A DNA stretch of 8,121 nt from Bordetella parapertussis (GTDB lineage: Bacteria > Pseudomonadota > Gammaproteobacteria > Burkholderiales > Burkholderiaceae_B), in the NCBI GenBank assembly GCA_945911685.1, contig CAMEAW010000130.1, positions 1-8,121 of the forward strand, in the 5' to 3' direction. Each line of letters opens with the position of its first letter. The stretch's first letter is position 1. The notes below the pieces were generated by a model. That model was not told the origin of the DNA, ran no database searches, and saw only the letters and a list, made by a program, of their open reading frames with translations. Below, in pieces: positions 1-5,425 of the stretch. A program made the translations under genes and the position numbers.

Positions 1-303
1 GCTCGCTTAGCAGGCATCATGGGTGCTAAGCAAACCGGCTCGCTCATCCCTCTCTGCCACCCAATCCCGTTAACGCGCGTCACCGTCGAGTTCGTCAGCG
101 ATGCAGCGACATCCTCTGTCACCTGCACCACCACCGCTGAAACCGTCGGCCGCACTGGCGTCGAAATGGAAGCCCTCACCGCAGCCACTATCAGCCTACT
201 CACCATCTACGATATGTTGAAAGCCGTCGATCGTGGCATGGTGATCGATGCCGTTAAGTTGCTTGAAAAACACGGGGGTAAGTCGGGGAGCTGGGTGGGG
301 TAG
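1..303 (+). CDS. moaC: Cyclic pyranopterin monophosphate synthase MoaC, 3' part (5' end outside window)
   Basis: The frame is open from base 1 and reads [12 protein letters not shown], the conserved MoaC core, so the first ATG at 19 is internal and the gene begins outside the window. MoaC works in the cytoplasm with MoaA to convert GTP to cyclic pyranopterin monophosphate, the first step of molybdenum cofactor synthesis. Visible family motifs are LIPLCHP (active-site His), VEMEALTA, and [11 protein letters not shown] with the Asp and Lys that the family uses at the catalytic pocket. The C-terminus ends GGKSGSWVG, the usual place for the family, so the 3' end is intact. Mo cofactor is required by nitrate reductase, which fits the narXL genes at the other end of the window, although moaC is also a general housekeeping gene. 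No clear intrinsic terminator follows. Confidence 0.96.
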   Translation, partial: ARLAGIMGAKQTGSLIPLCHPIPLTRVTVEFVSDAATSSVTCTTTAETVGRTGVEMEALTAATISLLTIYDMLKAVDRGMVIDAVKLLEKHGGKSGSWVG

Positions 304-341
304 CTTTGGAATGCCGACTTACCAAGAAACTTCGCCCTTCT

Positions 342-355
342 TTGCTTTAAATCAA
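342..355 (+). promoter_or_regulatory. Candidate FNR/Dnr-type box upstream of the flavoprotein gene
   Basis: TTGCT-TTAA-ATCAA matches the FNR consensus TTGAT-N4-ATCAA at 9 of 10 positions. Its centre (348.5) lies about 82 bp upstream of the ATG at 431. A class II start would fall near 390, where the -10 candidate (TACCAC, 378-383) is poor, so the promoter reading is weak. The site is single and AT-rich and may be chance. Confidence 0.35.
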
Positions 356-430
356 TTCCTCCCCATTTGGTTCTAGTTACCACAGCCTTATCCCGACTAA
401 GTTAGGTCATATCGACTTAGGAATGGGCTC

Positions 431-1618
431 ATGTGGTTTAAGACGTTAGATATTCTTGGTAAACAACTCATGCCAATCGTGCAGGGCGGAATGGGGGTCG
501 GGGTCTCGGCTCACCGGCTTGCAGGTGCCGTTGCACGCGAAAATGGTGTGGGAACGATCGCTAGTATCGATCTACGCCATCATCATCCTGATCTTGAAGA
601 ACAAACCGAGCATTGTCGCGATCGCGAAAAGATCGATCAGGCGAATTTGATTGCTCTTGATCGTGAGATCAAAGCTGCCAAGCAGCTCGCACAAGGCCAC
701 GGCGCTATCGCTGTCAACGTTATGAAAGCGGTGCGACAACACCCCGCCTTGGTGCAGCAGGCTTGCGAAAGCGGAGCCGACGTTTTAGTGATGGGTGCAG
801 GCCTGCCGCTTGATCTGCCTGAGATGGTGGCCGATTTTCCGAAGATGGGTCTGGTACCCATCTTGTCCGAAAGCCGTGGTGTGGCGATTGTGATGAAAAA
901 ATGGCTTAAAAAGGGACGTTGCCCTGACGCCATTGTGATTGAACACCCAGGTCACGCTGGCGGCCATCTGGGCGCCAACAAGGTCGCAGATCTGCACGCA
1001 CCGCGCTTTGAATTCGATTTGGTACTCAACGATTGCCAAGCTCTTTTTACTGAACTTGGGCTAGGTAAAGATGCGCCGCCTTTAATCTTGGCCGGTGGCA
1101 TTGACTCTCACGAAAAAGTACGTCATTGGTTAGGCGCTGGGGCCAGCGCCGTGCAACTGGGCACCGCCTTTGCCGTCACGCAAGAGGGTGACGCACACGA
1201 TGAATTCAAGCGCGTGCTGATTAATGCGACCCCTGCGAACATGGTCGAATTTATTAGTGTCGCGGGCCTGCCTGCCCGCGCAGTCGCGACGCATTGGCTT
1301 AAGCAATATCAGCGTCATGAGCCTCGGATGCAAGCTTGTGCCAAGGCCGACCCGCGCCGCTGCGCCCAGCGCATGGATTGTCTGACTCAATGCGGTCTGC
1401 GGGATGGCTTAGCGAAGATCGGTCAATTTTGTATTGATCTGAAATTGGTATCCGCCTTAAAAGGCGATGTGCAAAAGGGTTTGTTTTTTAGAGGGGCAGG
1501 CACGCTTCCCTTCGGTAAAGCGGTTCGTTCGGTGCGCGAACTGATTGAGTATTTACTGCATGGCACGTTTCCTGCAGCGATCGATTTCACGACCACGTGT
1601 TTTAAAAATATGGTCTAG
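431..1618 (+). CDS. Nitronate monooxygenase / NAD(P)H-dependent flavin oxidoreductase family protein
   Basis: The 395-residue product has the FMN-binding TIM barrel of the 2-nitropropane dioxygenase family. Motifs in order are MPIVQGGMGVGVS near the N-terminus, VNVMKA, DVLVMGAGLP, the glycine/histidine-rich segment HPGHAGGHLGA that contributes the catalytic His in this family, PLILAGGID, and GASAVQLGTAF for phosphate binding. Family members oxidise nitronates or act as NAD(P)H:quinone reductases, and sequence alone does not choose between these. It is longer than the roughly 320-360 residues of typical members. The extra C-terminal part has five cysteines, C303-x7-C311-x5-C317-x3-C321-x12-C334. 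AGGA at 419-422, 8 bases before the ATG, supports this start. It stands alone between moaC and hemN on the same strand. An FNR-like box upstream hints at anaerobic control. Nitronate detoxification would fit a nitrogen-oxide context, but that is inference. Confidence 0.88.
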   Translation: MWFKTLDILGKQLMPIVQGGMGVGVSAHRLAGAVARENGVGTIASIDLRHHHPDLEEQTEHCRDREKIDQANLIALDREIKAAKQLAQGHGAIAVNVMKAVRQHPALVQQACESGADVLVMGAGLPLDLPEMVADFPKMGLVPILSESRGVAIVMKKWLKKGRCPDAIVIEHPGHAGGHLGANKVADLHAPRFEFDLVLNDCQALFTELGLGKDAPPLILAGGIDSHEKVRHWLGAGASAVQLGTAFAVTQEGDAHDEFKRVLINATPANMVEFISVAGLPARAVATHWLKQYQRHEPRMQACAKADPRRCAQRMDCLTQCGLRDGLAKIGQFCIDLKLVSALKGDVQKGLFFRGAGTLPFGKAVRSVRELIEYLLHGTFPAAIDFTTTCFKNMV

Positions 1619-1696
1619 ACCTCACAGCGAGATCTCGAGGCGCTGAATAGCTCAGCATTGACCGCTTAAACATGAATCGCACACTACAACAAAGCA

Positions 1697-1723
1697 GATT
1701 CCGTCAGTTGAGATCACGGAATC
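1697..1723. repeat. Perfect 8-bp inverted repeat in the hemN upstream region
   Basis: GATTCCGT (1697-1704) and ACGGAATC (1716-1723) are exact reverse complements separated by 11 bases. No T-run follows, so it is not an intrinsic terminator. Its position about 85-110 bp upstream of hemN would suit an operator, but it matches no regulator consensus that I recognise. Confidence 0.4.
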
Positions 1724-1734
1724 AACAGAATTGG

Positions 1735-1785
1735 TTCACCCAGTCGCTTATTTTTTATAACAAGGTTCATTCACCCAGCCGCTCA
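1735..1785. repeat. Imperfect direct repeat just upstream of hemN
   Basis: Two copies of TTCACCCAG-Y-CGCT-Y-A, at 1735-1750 and 1770-1785, match at 14 of 16 positions with a 35-bp period. An AT-rich stretch with TATAAC (1756-1761) lies between them and could be a -10 element, but no convincing -35 accompanies it. The 1619-1807 spacer holds no gene that I can support, no FNR-type box and no terminator. Confidence 0.45.
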
Positions 1786-1807
1786 TCTTTTGCTTAACCC
1801 TACTCTA

Positions 1808-3211
1808 ATGACCCATCAACATTCTCACCTCGCTGAAGTTGAATTTGATCCTGAGTTAATCGCCCGCTACGATGGCAATGGCCCGCGCTATACCTCGTAT
1901 CCCACCGCTGATCGGTTCATCGAAGGGCCAATCGCAGAACAATACGTCGCCGCTCTGCGCAACCGCCAACGTGTGCGTCCAGATGCTGCGCTCTCTTTGT
2001 ATGTGCACCTGCCATTTTGCGATACGGTTTGTTATTACTGCGCTTGCAACAAAATAGCCACTAAAGACCGCGGGCGTGCTGATGTCTACCTTGACTATCT
2101 CGAGCGTGAAATCGCCTTGGTGCGCAGCGAGTTTTCAGTCGCGCCTGTAGTCACACAACTTCACTTAGGTGGCGGCACACCGACCTTTTTAACCAATGCC
2201 CAACTCAGTCGCCTGATGCAGATGCTGAAAGAAGCCTTTGCTTTCACGCTTGACGCCGAATGTTCAATTGAAATTGATCCGCGCAGGCTCAATGACGGTG
2301 CACTCGAATTACTGGCTGATCACGGTTTTAACCGAATGAGTATTGGAGTCCAAGATCTTGATCCAGCGGTACAGAAGGCTGTGAATCGCCTTCAGCCAGC
2401 TGAATTGACACAAGCCGTTCTTAAAAAGGGTCGCGCACTTGGTTATCGCTCGATCAACTTGGATTTGATTTACGGCTTACCCAAGCAATCGGTTAGCACG
2501 ATGCAAACCACCCTCAGCACAGTCTTAACCTGGCGCCCCGAGCGCATCGCTTTGTACAGCTACGCCCACTTACCTAAACGCTTTATGCCGCAGCGACGTA
2601 TCGCAAGCGCCGACATGCCTAGCGCGACCAAAAAACTTGCCATGTTGAAGATCGCGGTGACCACCTTGCTTGCCGCGGGCTATGTCTACATTGGTATGGA
2701 TCACTTTGCCTTACCAGAAGATGATCTTGCGATCGCGCTCGAGCAAGGCACCTTGCAACGTAATTTTCAAGGCTATTCGACTCAAGCCGACTGCGATCTG
2801 ATTGCATTGGGGGTATCGGCTATTAGTCGAATCGGCGATACCTACGCGCAAAATCATCGAGACTTGTTGAATTACTACAATACCCTTGATCGACAACAGC
2901 TACCGCTTGCAAAAGGCTTGGTCATGACGCGCGATGATGAAATTCGACGCGCAGCGATTCATGACTTATTGTGCCAATCAACGCTGAACATCCCAAACTT
3001 TGAACAGGTATGGGATATTAATTTCGCTACATATTTTGCGTCCGATCTTGAGCAAGTCCAAACACTTGAGCAGGATGGTTTGGTTGAGCTTTCAAATGAT
3101 TCAATTGACATCACACCGCGCGGTCGCTTTTTGGCTCGCATCATTGCCATGCGCTTTGATCGCCATTTGCGCGAAGCCAAATCCATCACACAATTTTCTC
3201 GAGTCATTTAG
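1808..3211 (+). CDS. hemN: Oxygen-independent coproporphyrinogen III dehydrogenase HemN
   Basis: HemN is a cytoplasmic radical SAM enzyme that decarboxylates coproporphyrinogen III to protoporphyrinogen IX without oxygen, keeping haem synthesis running in anaerobiosis. The protein begins with the HemN signature RYDGNGPRYTSYPTADRF. The radical SAM cluster is C71-x3-C75-x2-C78-x-C80 (numbered from the ATG at 1808), the extended CX3CX2CXC form typical of true HemN rather than HemW or HutW. It is followed by LGGGTPTFL, the SAM-binding motif, and by SIEIDPR, NRMSIGVQD and DLIYGLPKQ. The C-terminal HemN domain (YIGMDHFALPEDDL, ending RFDRHL) is present. Length, 467 residues, is normal. An in-frame TTG at 1790 would add six residues. 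I prefer the ATG, though neither start has a clear Shine-Dalgarno. A strong terminator follows, so hemN is transcribed separately from nrdD. Confidence 0.95.
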   Translation: MTHQHSHLAEVEFDPELIARYDGNGPRYTSYPTADRFIEGPIAEQYVAALRNRQRVRPDAALSLYVHLPFCDTVCYYCACNKIATKDRGRADVYLDYLEREIALVRSEFSVAPVVTQLHLGGGTPTFLTNAQLSRLMQMLKEAFAFTLDAECSIEIDPRRLNDGALELLADHGFNRMSIGVQDLDPAVQKAVNRLQPAELTQAVLKKGRALGYRSINLDLIYGLPKQSVSTMQTTLSTVLTWRPERIALYSYAHLPKRFMPQRRIASADMPSATKKLAMLKIAVTTLLAAGYVYIGMDHFALPEDDLAIALEQGTLQRNFQGYSTQADCDLIALGVSAISRIGDTYAQNHRDLLNYYNTLDRQQLPLAKGLVMTRDDEIRRAAIHDLLCQSTLNIPNFEQVWDINFATYFASDLEQVQTLEQDGLVELSNDSIDITPRGRFLARIIAMRFDRHLREAKSITQFSRVI

Positions 3212-3254
3212 TCAACACCATTTTCATTTGGGTGCGTCCGACAACTTTGCACCA

Positions 3255-3283
3255 AGGCCTCCGTCATCGGAGGCCTCTTTTTT
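3255..3283 (+). terminator. Rho-independent terminator after hemN
   Basis: A perfect 9-bp stem, AGGCCTCCG (3255-3263) and CGGAGGCCT (3268-3276), with a TCAT tetraloop is followed by C and a run of six T. It begins 43 bases after the hemN stop and separates hemN from the nrdD operon. Confidence 0.93.
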
Positions 3284-3313
3284 GTTCGTCTTCAAAGCAC
3301 CTGCACCTTGAAT

Positions 3314-3334
3314 ACTCGTTCATCATGAGTGAGT
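3314..3334. promoter_or_regulatory. Palindrome upstream of the nrdD FNR-type box, possible operator
   Basis: The 21-bp element reads ACTC-N2-TCAT-N-ATGA-N2-GAGT, with all eight defined arm positions paired. Its centre (3324) is 41.5 bp upstream of the centre of the FNR-type box, close to four helical turns. With the preceding T, TACTCGT matches 6 of 7 positions of a NarL heptamer (TACYYMT), but the partner heptamer is poor, so a NarL site is not established. Confidence 0.35.
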
Positions 3335-3358
3335 CCGAAGCCTGACGACCGTTGTCGT

Positions 3359-3372
3359 TTGATCTGTGTCAA
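3359..3372 (+). promoter_or_regulatory. FNR/Dnr-type activator box of the nrdD operon
   Basis: TTGAT-CTGT-GTCAA matches the FNR-family consensus TTGAT-N4-ATCAA at 9 of 10 positions. Its centre is 3365.5. A TATATC -10 candidate at 3395-3400 lies exactly where a class II promoter with the activator at -41.5 requires it. The operon encodes a matching regulator at 6096. Confidence 0.82.
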
Positions 3373-3394
3373 CGGTTTTAAAAGTAGTATTTTT

Positions 3395-3400
3395 TATATC
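3395..3400 (+). promoter_or_regulatory. Predicted -10 element of the nrdD promoter (start near 3407)
   Basis: TATATC matches TATAAT at 4 of 6 positions. No -35 hexamer of quality is seen, as expected for an activator-dependent class II promoter whose -35 region is covered by the FNR-type box. The predicted transcription start near 3407 directly abuts the first NrdR box. Confidence 0.55.
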
Positions 3401-3407
3401 TCTAAAA

Positions 3408-3423
3408 ACACAATATGTAGTGT
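3408..3423. promoter_or_regulatory. NrdR box 1
   Basis: ACACAATATGTAGTGT matches the NrdR-box consensus acaCwAtATaTwGtgt at 15 of 16 positions. NrdR is the ATP/dATP-sensing repressor of bacterial ribonucleotide reductase genes. The box lies 36 to 51 bases upstream of the nrdD ATG. Confidence 0.92.
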
Positions 3424-3439
3424 TAGGATTCATCAAACC

Positions 3440-3455
3440 ACACAACATGAGGTGT
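3440..3455. promoter_or_regulatory. NrdR box 2, degenerate, overlapping the nrdD ribosome binding site
   Basis: ACACAACATGAGGTGT matches the consensus at 12 of 16 positions and box 1 at 13 of 16, with both outer arms (ACAC/GTGT) intact. It starts exactly 32 bp after box 1, the three-helical-turn spacing known for paired NrdR boxes. It contains the GAGG Shine-Dalgarno of nrdD, which may explain its drift from consensus. Confidence 0.75.
3449..3452 (+). promoter_or_regulatory. Ribosome binding site deciding the nrdD start
   Basis: GAGG sits six bases before the ATG at 3459. No such element precedes the upstream in-frame ATG at 3447 or GTG at 3366, and the latter lies inside the FNR-type box, upstream of the predicted transcript start. 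Confidence 0.8.
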
Positions 3456-3458
3456 TTG

Positions 3459-5189
3459 ATGCAAATTCAAGCCCAGTTAACCAAGCAGACAATCGTCGAC
3501 GTAGAAAGCTCGATGGAAGAGTATCTAGATCGACGCGACTGGCGTGTCAACGCCAACGCTAATCAAGGCTACAGCCTAGGCGGGTTGATCTTAAATGTTG
3601 CGGGCAAAGTCACCGCCAATTACTGGCTGTCGCACGTATACAGCCCCGAGGCGGGCCGCGCGCACCGTGAGGGTGACCTGCATATTCACGACCTCGATAT
3701 GTTGTCTGGCTACTGTGCAGGCTGGTCGTTGCGCCAATTGTTGTTTGAAGGCTTCAACGGGGTACCAGGCAAAGTCGAAGCCAAGCCAGCGCGACACATG
3801 TCCGCCGCGATCGGGCAAATCGTTAATTTTTTAGGCACGCTGCAAAACGAGTGGGCGGGGGCGCAAGCATTTAGCTCGTTCGACACCTACATGGCTGCCT
3901 TTGTACGCAAAGATCAGATGACCTACGTGCAGGTCAGGCAATGCATTCAAGAGTTGATTTACAACCTAAACGTACCCAGTCGCTGGGGTACGCAAACACC
4001 CTTCACCAATCTGACGTTCGACTGGGTCTGCCCGGCCGACCTGCGCGAACTGGTGCCGTACATTGGCGGCGAAGAGATGCCTTTTTGTTATGGCGAACTG
4101 CAAGCAGAGATGGATTTGATTAATCGCGCCTACATTGAGGTGATGATGGCGGGCGACGCGCTTGGTCGTGTGTTTACCTTTCCAATCCCCACTTACAACA
4201 TCACCAATGATTTTGACTGGGATCACCCCAACACAGATCTGCTGTTTGAAATGACGGCCAAATACGGCTTGCCCTACTTTCAGAATTTTTTAAATTCAGA
4301 TCTTGAGCCTCACATGGTGCGTTCGATGTGCTGCCGCTTACAACTTGACCTACGCGAGCTGCTCAAGCGCGGCAATGGCTTATTTGGCTCAGCCGAGCAA
4401 ACTGGCAGCATCGGTGTCGTCACGATCAATTGCGCGCGGCTTGGCTACGTACATGCCGGCGATAAACCCGCCCTGTTTGCCCAACTCGATGCACTGCTTG
4501 ATCTTGGGCGCGACGTGCTTGAAAAGAAACGTGTCGTGGTTCAGCACTATATTGATGAAGGGCTATACCCTTACACCAAGCGCTACCTGGGCACGCTACG
4601 CAATCACTTTAGCACTTTAGGGGTGAACGGTATCAATGAGATGATTCGAAATTTCAGCCATGATCAACACGACATCACGACGCCAACGGGCCATGCTCTG
4701 GCGCTTGAACTGCTCGATCATGTCAGAGCACGGATGACTGAGTTTCAAGAGGCAACCGGGCACTTGTATAACCTTGAGGCGACGCCAGCCGAAGGCACCA
4801 CCTATCGCTTTGCCCGCGAAGACAAGAAGCGCTGGCCCGACATCAGTCAAGCGGGTACACCCGAGCAACCTTATTACACCAACTCAAGTCAGCTGCCTGT
4901 TGGCTACACCGACGACCCGTTCGCGGCCTTAGAGATGCAAGAAGCCTTGCAATCACGCTACACCGGCGGCACGGTGCTGCACTTGTACATGAACGAAGCC
5001 ATTTCGTCGGCACAAGCCTGTAAGCAACTGGTACACCGCGCGTTGGCGGGGTTCCGCTTGCCCTACATCACTATTACCCCAACCTTCTCGATTTGCCCCA
5101 AGCACGGCTATTTATCAGGTCATCATGAGTTTTGTCCGAAGTGTGACGAGGTCTTGTTGAACGAGCAACGCCTTGAAGCAAACGCCTAA
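3459..5189 (+). CDS. nrdD: Anaerobic (class III) ribonucleoside-triphosphate reductase NrdD, large polypeptide lacking the glycyl-radical segment
   Basis: NrdD reduces ribonucleoside triphosphates to dNTPs in anaerobic cells using a glycyl radical. This 576-residue polypeptide starts directly in the catalytic barrel, with no N-terminal ATP-cone. It shows GGLILNVAGKVTANYWL, HIHDLDMLSGYCAGW (C86), FPIPTYNIT, RSMCCRLQLD (C291/C292, the region of the thiyl-radical cysteine), NGLFGS and TGSIGVVTIN. The putative zinc motif C546-P-K-H549 and C559-P-K-C562 is close to the end, with one ligand position filled by His. The chain stops 14 residues after it. Typical NrdD proteins continue into the RVxGY glycyl-radical segment, which is absent here and is encoded by the next gene, 50 bp downstream in another frame. 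The start is set by GAGG at 3449-3452. An open frame reaches back to a GTG at 3366 but would run through the promoter. Transcription is probably activated by the FNR-type box and repressed by NrdR. Confidence 0.93.
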   Translation: MQIQAQLTKQTIVDVESSMEEYLDRRDWRVNANANQGYSLGGLILNVAGKVTANYWLSHVYSPEAGRAHREGDLHIHDLDMLSGYCAGWSLRQLLFEGFNGVPGKVEAKPARHMSAAIGQIVNFLGTLQNEWAGAQAFSSFDTYMAAFVRKDQMTYVQVRQCIQELIYNLNVPSRWGTQTPFTNLTFDWVCPADLRELVPYIGGEEMPFCYGELQAEMDLINRAYIEVMMAGDALGRVFTFPIPTYNITNDFDWDHPNTDLLFEMTAKYGLPYFQNFLNSDLEPHMVRSMCCRLQLDLRELLKRGNGLFGSAEQTGSIGVVTINCARLGYVHAGDKPALFAQLDALLDLGRDVLEKKRVVVQHYIDEGLYPYTKRYLGTLRNHFSTLGVNGINEMIRNFSHDQHDITTPTGHALALELLDHVRARMTEFQEATGHLYNLEATPAEGTTYRFAREDKKRWPDISQAGTPEQPYYTNSSQLPVGYTDDPFAALEMQEALQSRYTGGTVLHLYMNEAISSAQACKQLVHRALAGFRLPYITITPTFSICPKHGYLSGHHEFCPKCDEVLLNEQRLEANA

Positions 5190-5227
5190 CGATTCGTCTA
5201 CTTATTTATTTATCCACCCCTTAATCT

Positions 5228-5231
5228 GGAG
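5228..5231 (+). promoter_or_regulatory. Ribosome binding site of the separate glycyl-radical gene
   Basis: GGAG lies eight bases before the ATG at 5240, and a TAA at 5222-5224 closes this frame just upstream. Together they show that the 61-codon gene has its own translation start and is not simply the tail of nrdD displaced by one frameshift. Confidence 0.85.
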
Positions 5232-5239
5232 TCATCCTC

Positions 5240-5425
5240 ATGACCAATCTTTCTGAAGTTCTGCATTTTCAACAGCCAGTCGTTGTACTAGATCAAGCAC
5301 GTCGCACACAGTGCGAGGTCTGGACTCGCGTGATGGGCTATCACCGCCCAGTGACGTCCTTTAACACCGGTAAGCAGGGAGAATTTAATGAACGACTGTT
5401 TTTTAACGAACCTCAGTCACGTTAA
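5240..5425 (+). CDS. Separately encoded C-terminal glycyl-radical segment of class III ribonucleotide reductase (NrdD small polypeptide)
   Basis: This 61-residue protein ends with CEVWTRVMGYHRPV followed by FNTGKQGEF-NER-FF. This is the C-terminal NrdD radical motif; Gly33 in RVMGY corresponds to the residue that NrdG converts to a glycyl radical. The first 24 or so residues resemble the linker that joins the zinc motif to the radical loop in full-length enzymes. It is presumed to bind the 576-residue NrdD polypeptide and place Gly33 next to its active-site cysteine loop. The gene has a good Shine-Dalgarno, lies 50 bp after nrdD in a different frame, and overlaps nrdG by 38 bp, so all three are probably translated in proportion from one mRNA. 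The alternative, a spare radical domain that replaces damaged tails as GrcA (YfiD) does for pyruvate formate-lyase, is less likely because the large polypeptide has no radical segment of its own. Confidence 0.85.
   Translation: MTNLSEVLHFQQPVVVLDQARRTQCEVWTRVMGYHRPVTSFNTGKQGEFNERLFFNEPQSR

Noticed and set aside
637..1390. Several antisense open frames inside the flavoprotein gene
   Set aside because: They overlap a clearly conserved coding sequence, have low-complexity translations with no motifs and lack ribosome sites.
1642..1656. Hairpin GCTGA/TCAGC after the flavoprotein gene as a terminator
   Set aside because: The stem is only five base pairs and no T-run follows it.
1709..1726. TTGA and TCAA in the hemN upstream region as an FNR box
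   Set aside because: The half-sites are separated by ten bases instead of the six between TTGA and TCAA in the consensus, so the geometry is wrong.
3000..3311. Open frame overlapping the hemN 3' end
   Set aside because: It runs in another frame through hemN codons and across the intrinsic terminator, and its translation has no family motifs. It is a shadow frame.
3366..3458. N-terminal extension of NrdD from a GTG at 3366 (31 extra residues)
   Set aside because: The GTG lies inside the FNR-type box and upstream of the predicted transcription start. The extension would be encoded across the -10 and both NrdR boxes, and it lacks a ribosome site, whereas the ATG at 3459 has GAGG six bases upstream.
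5190..5239. nrdD tail displaced by a single sequencing frameshift
   Set aside because: The large chain stops at 5187-5189 and the small gene's frame has a TAA at 5222-5224, so one indel cannot join them. The small gene also has a well placed GGAG before its ATG.
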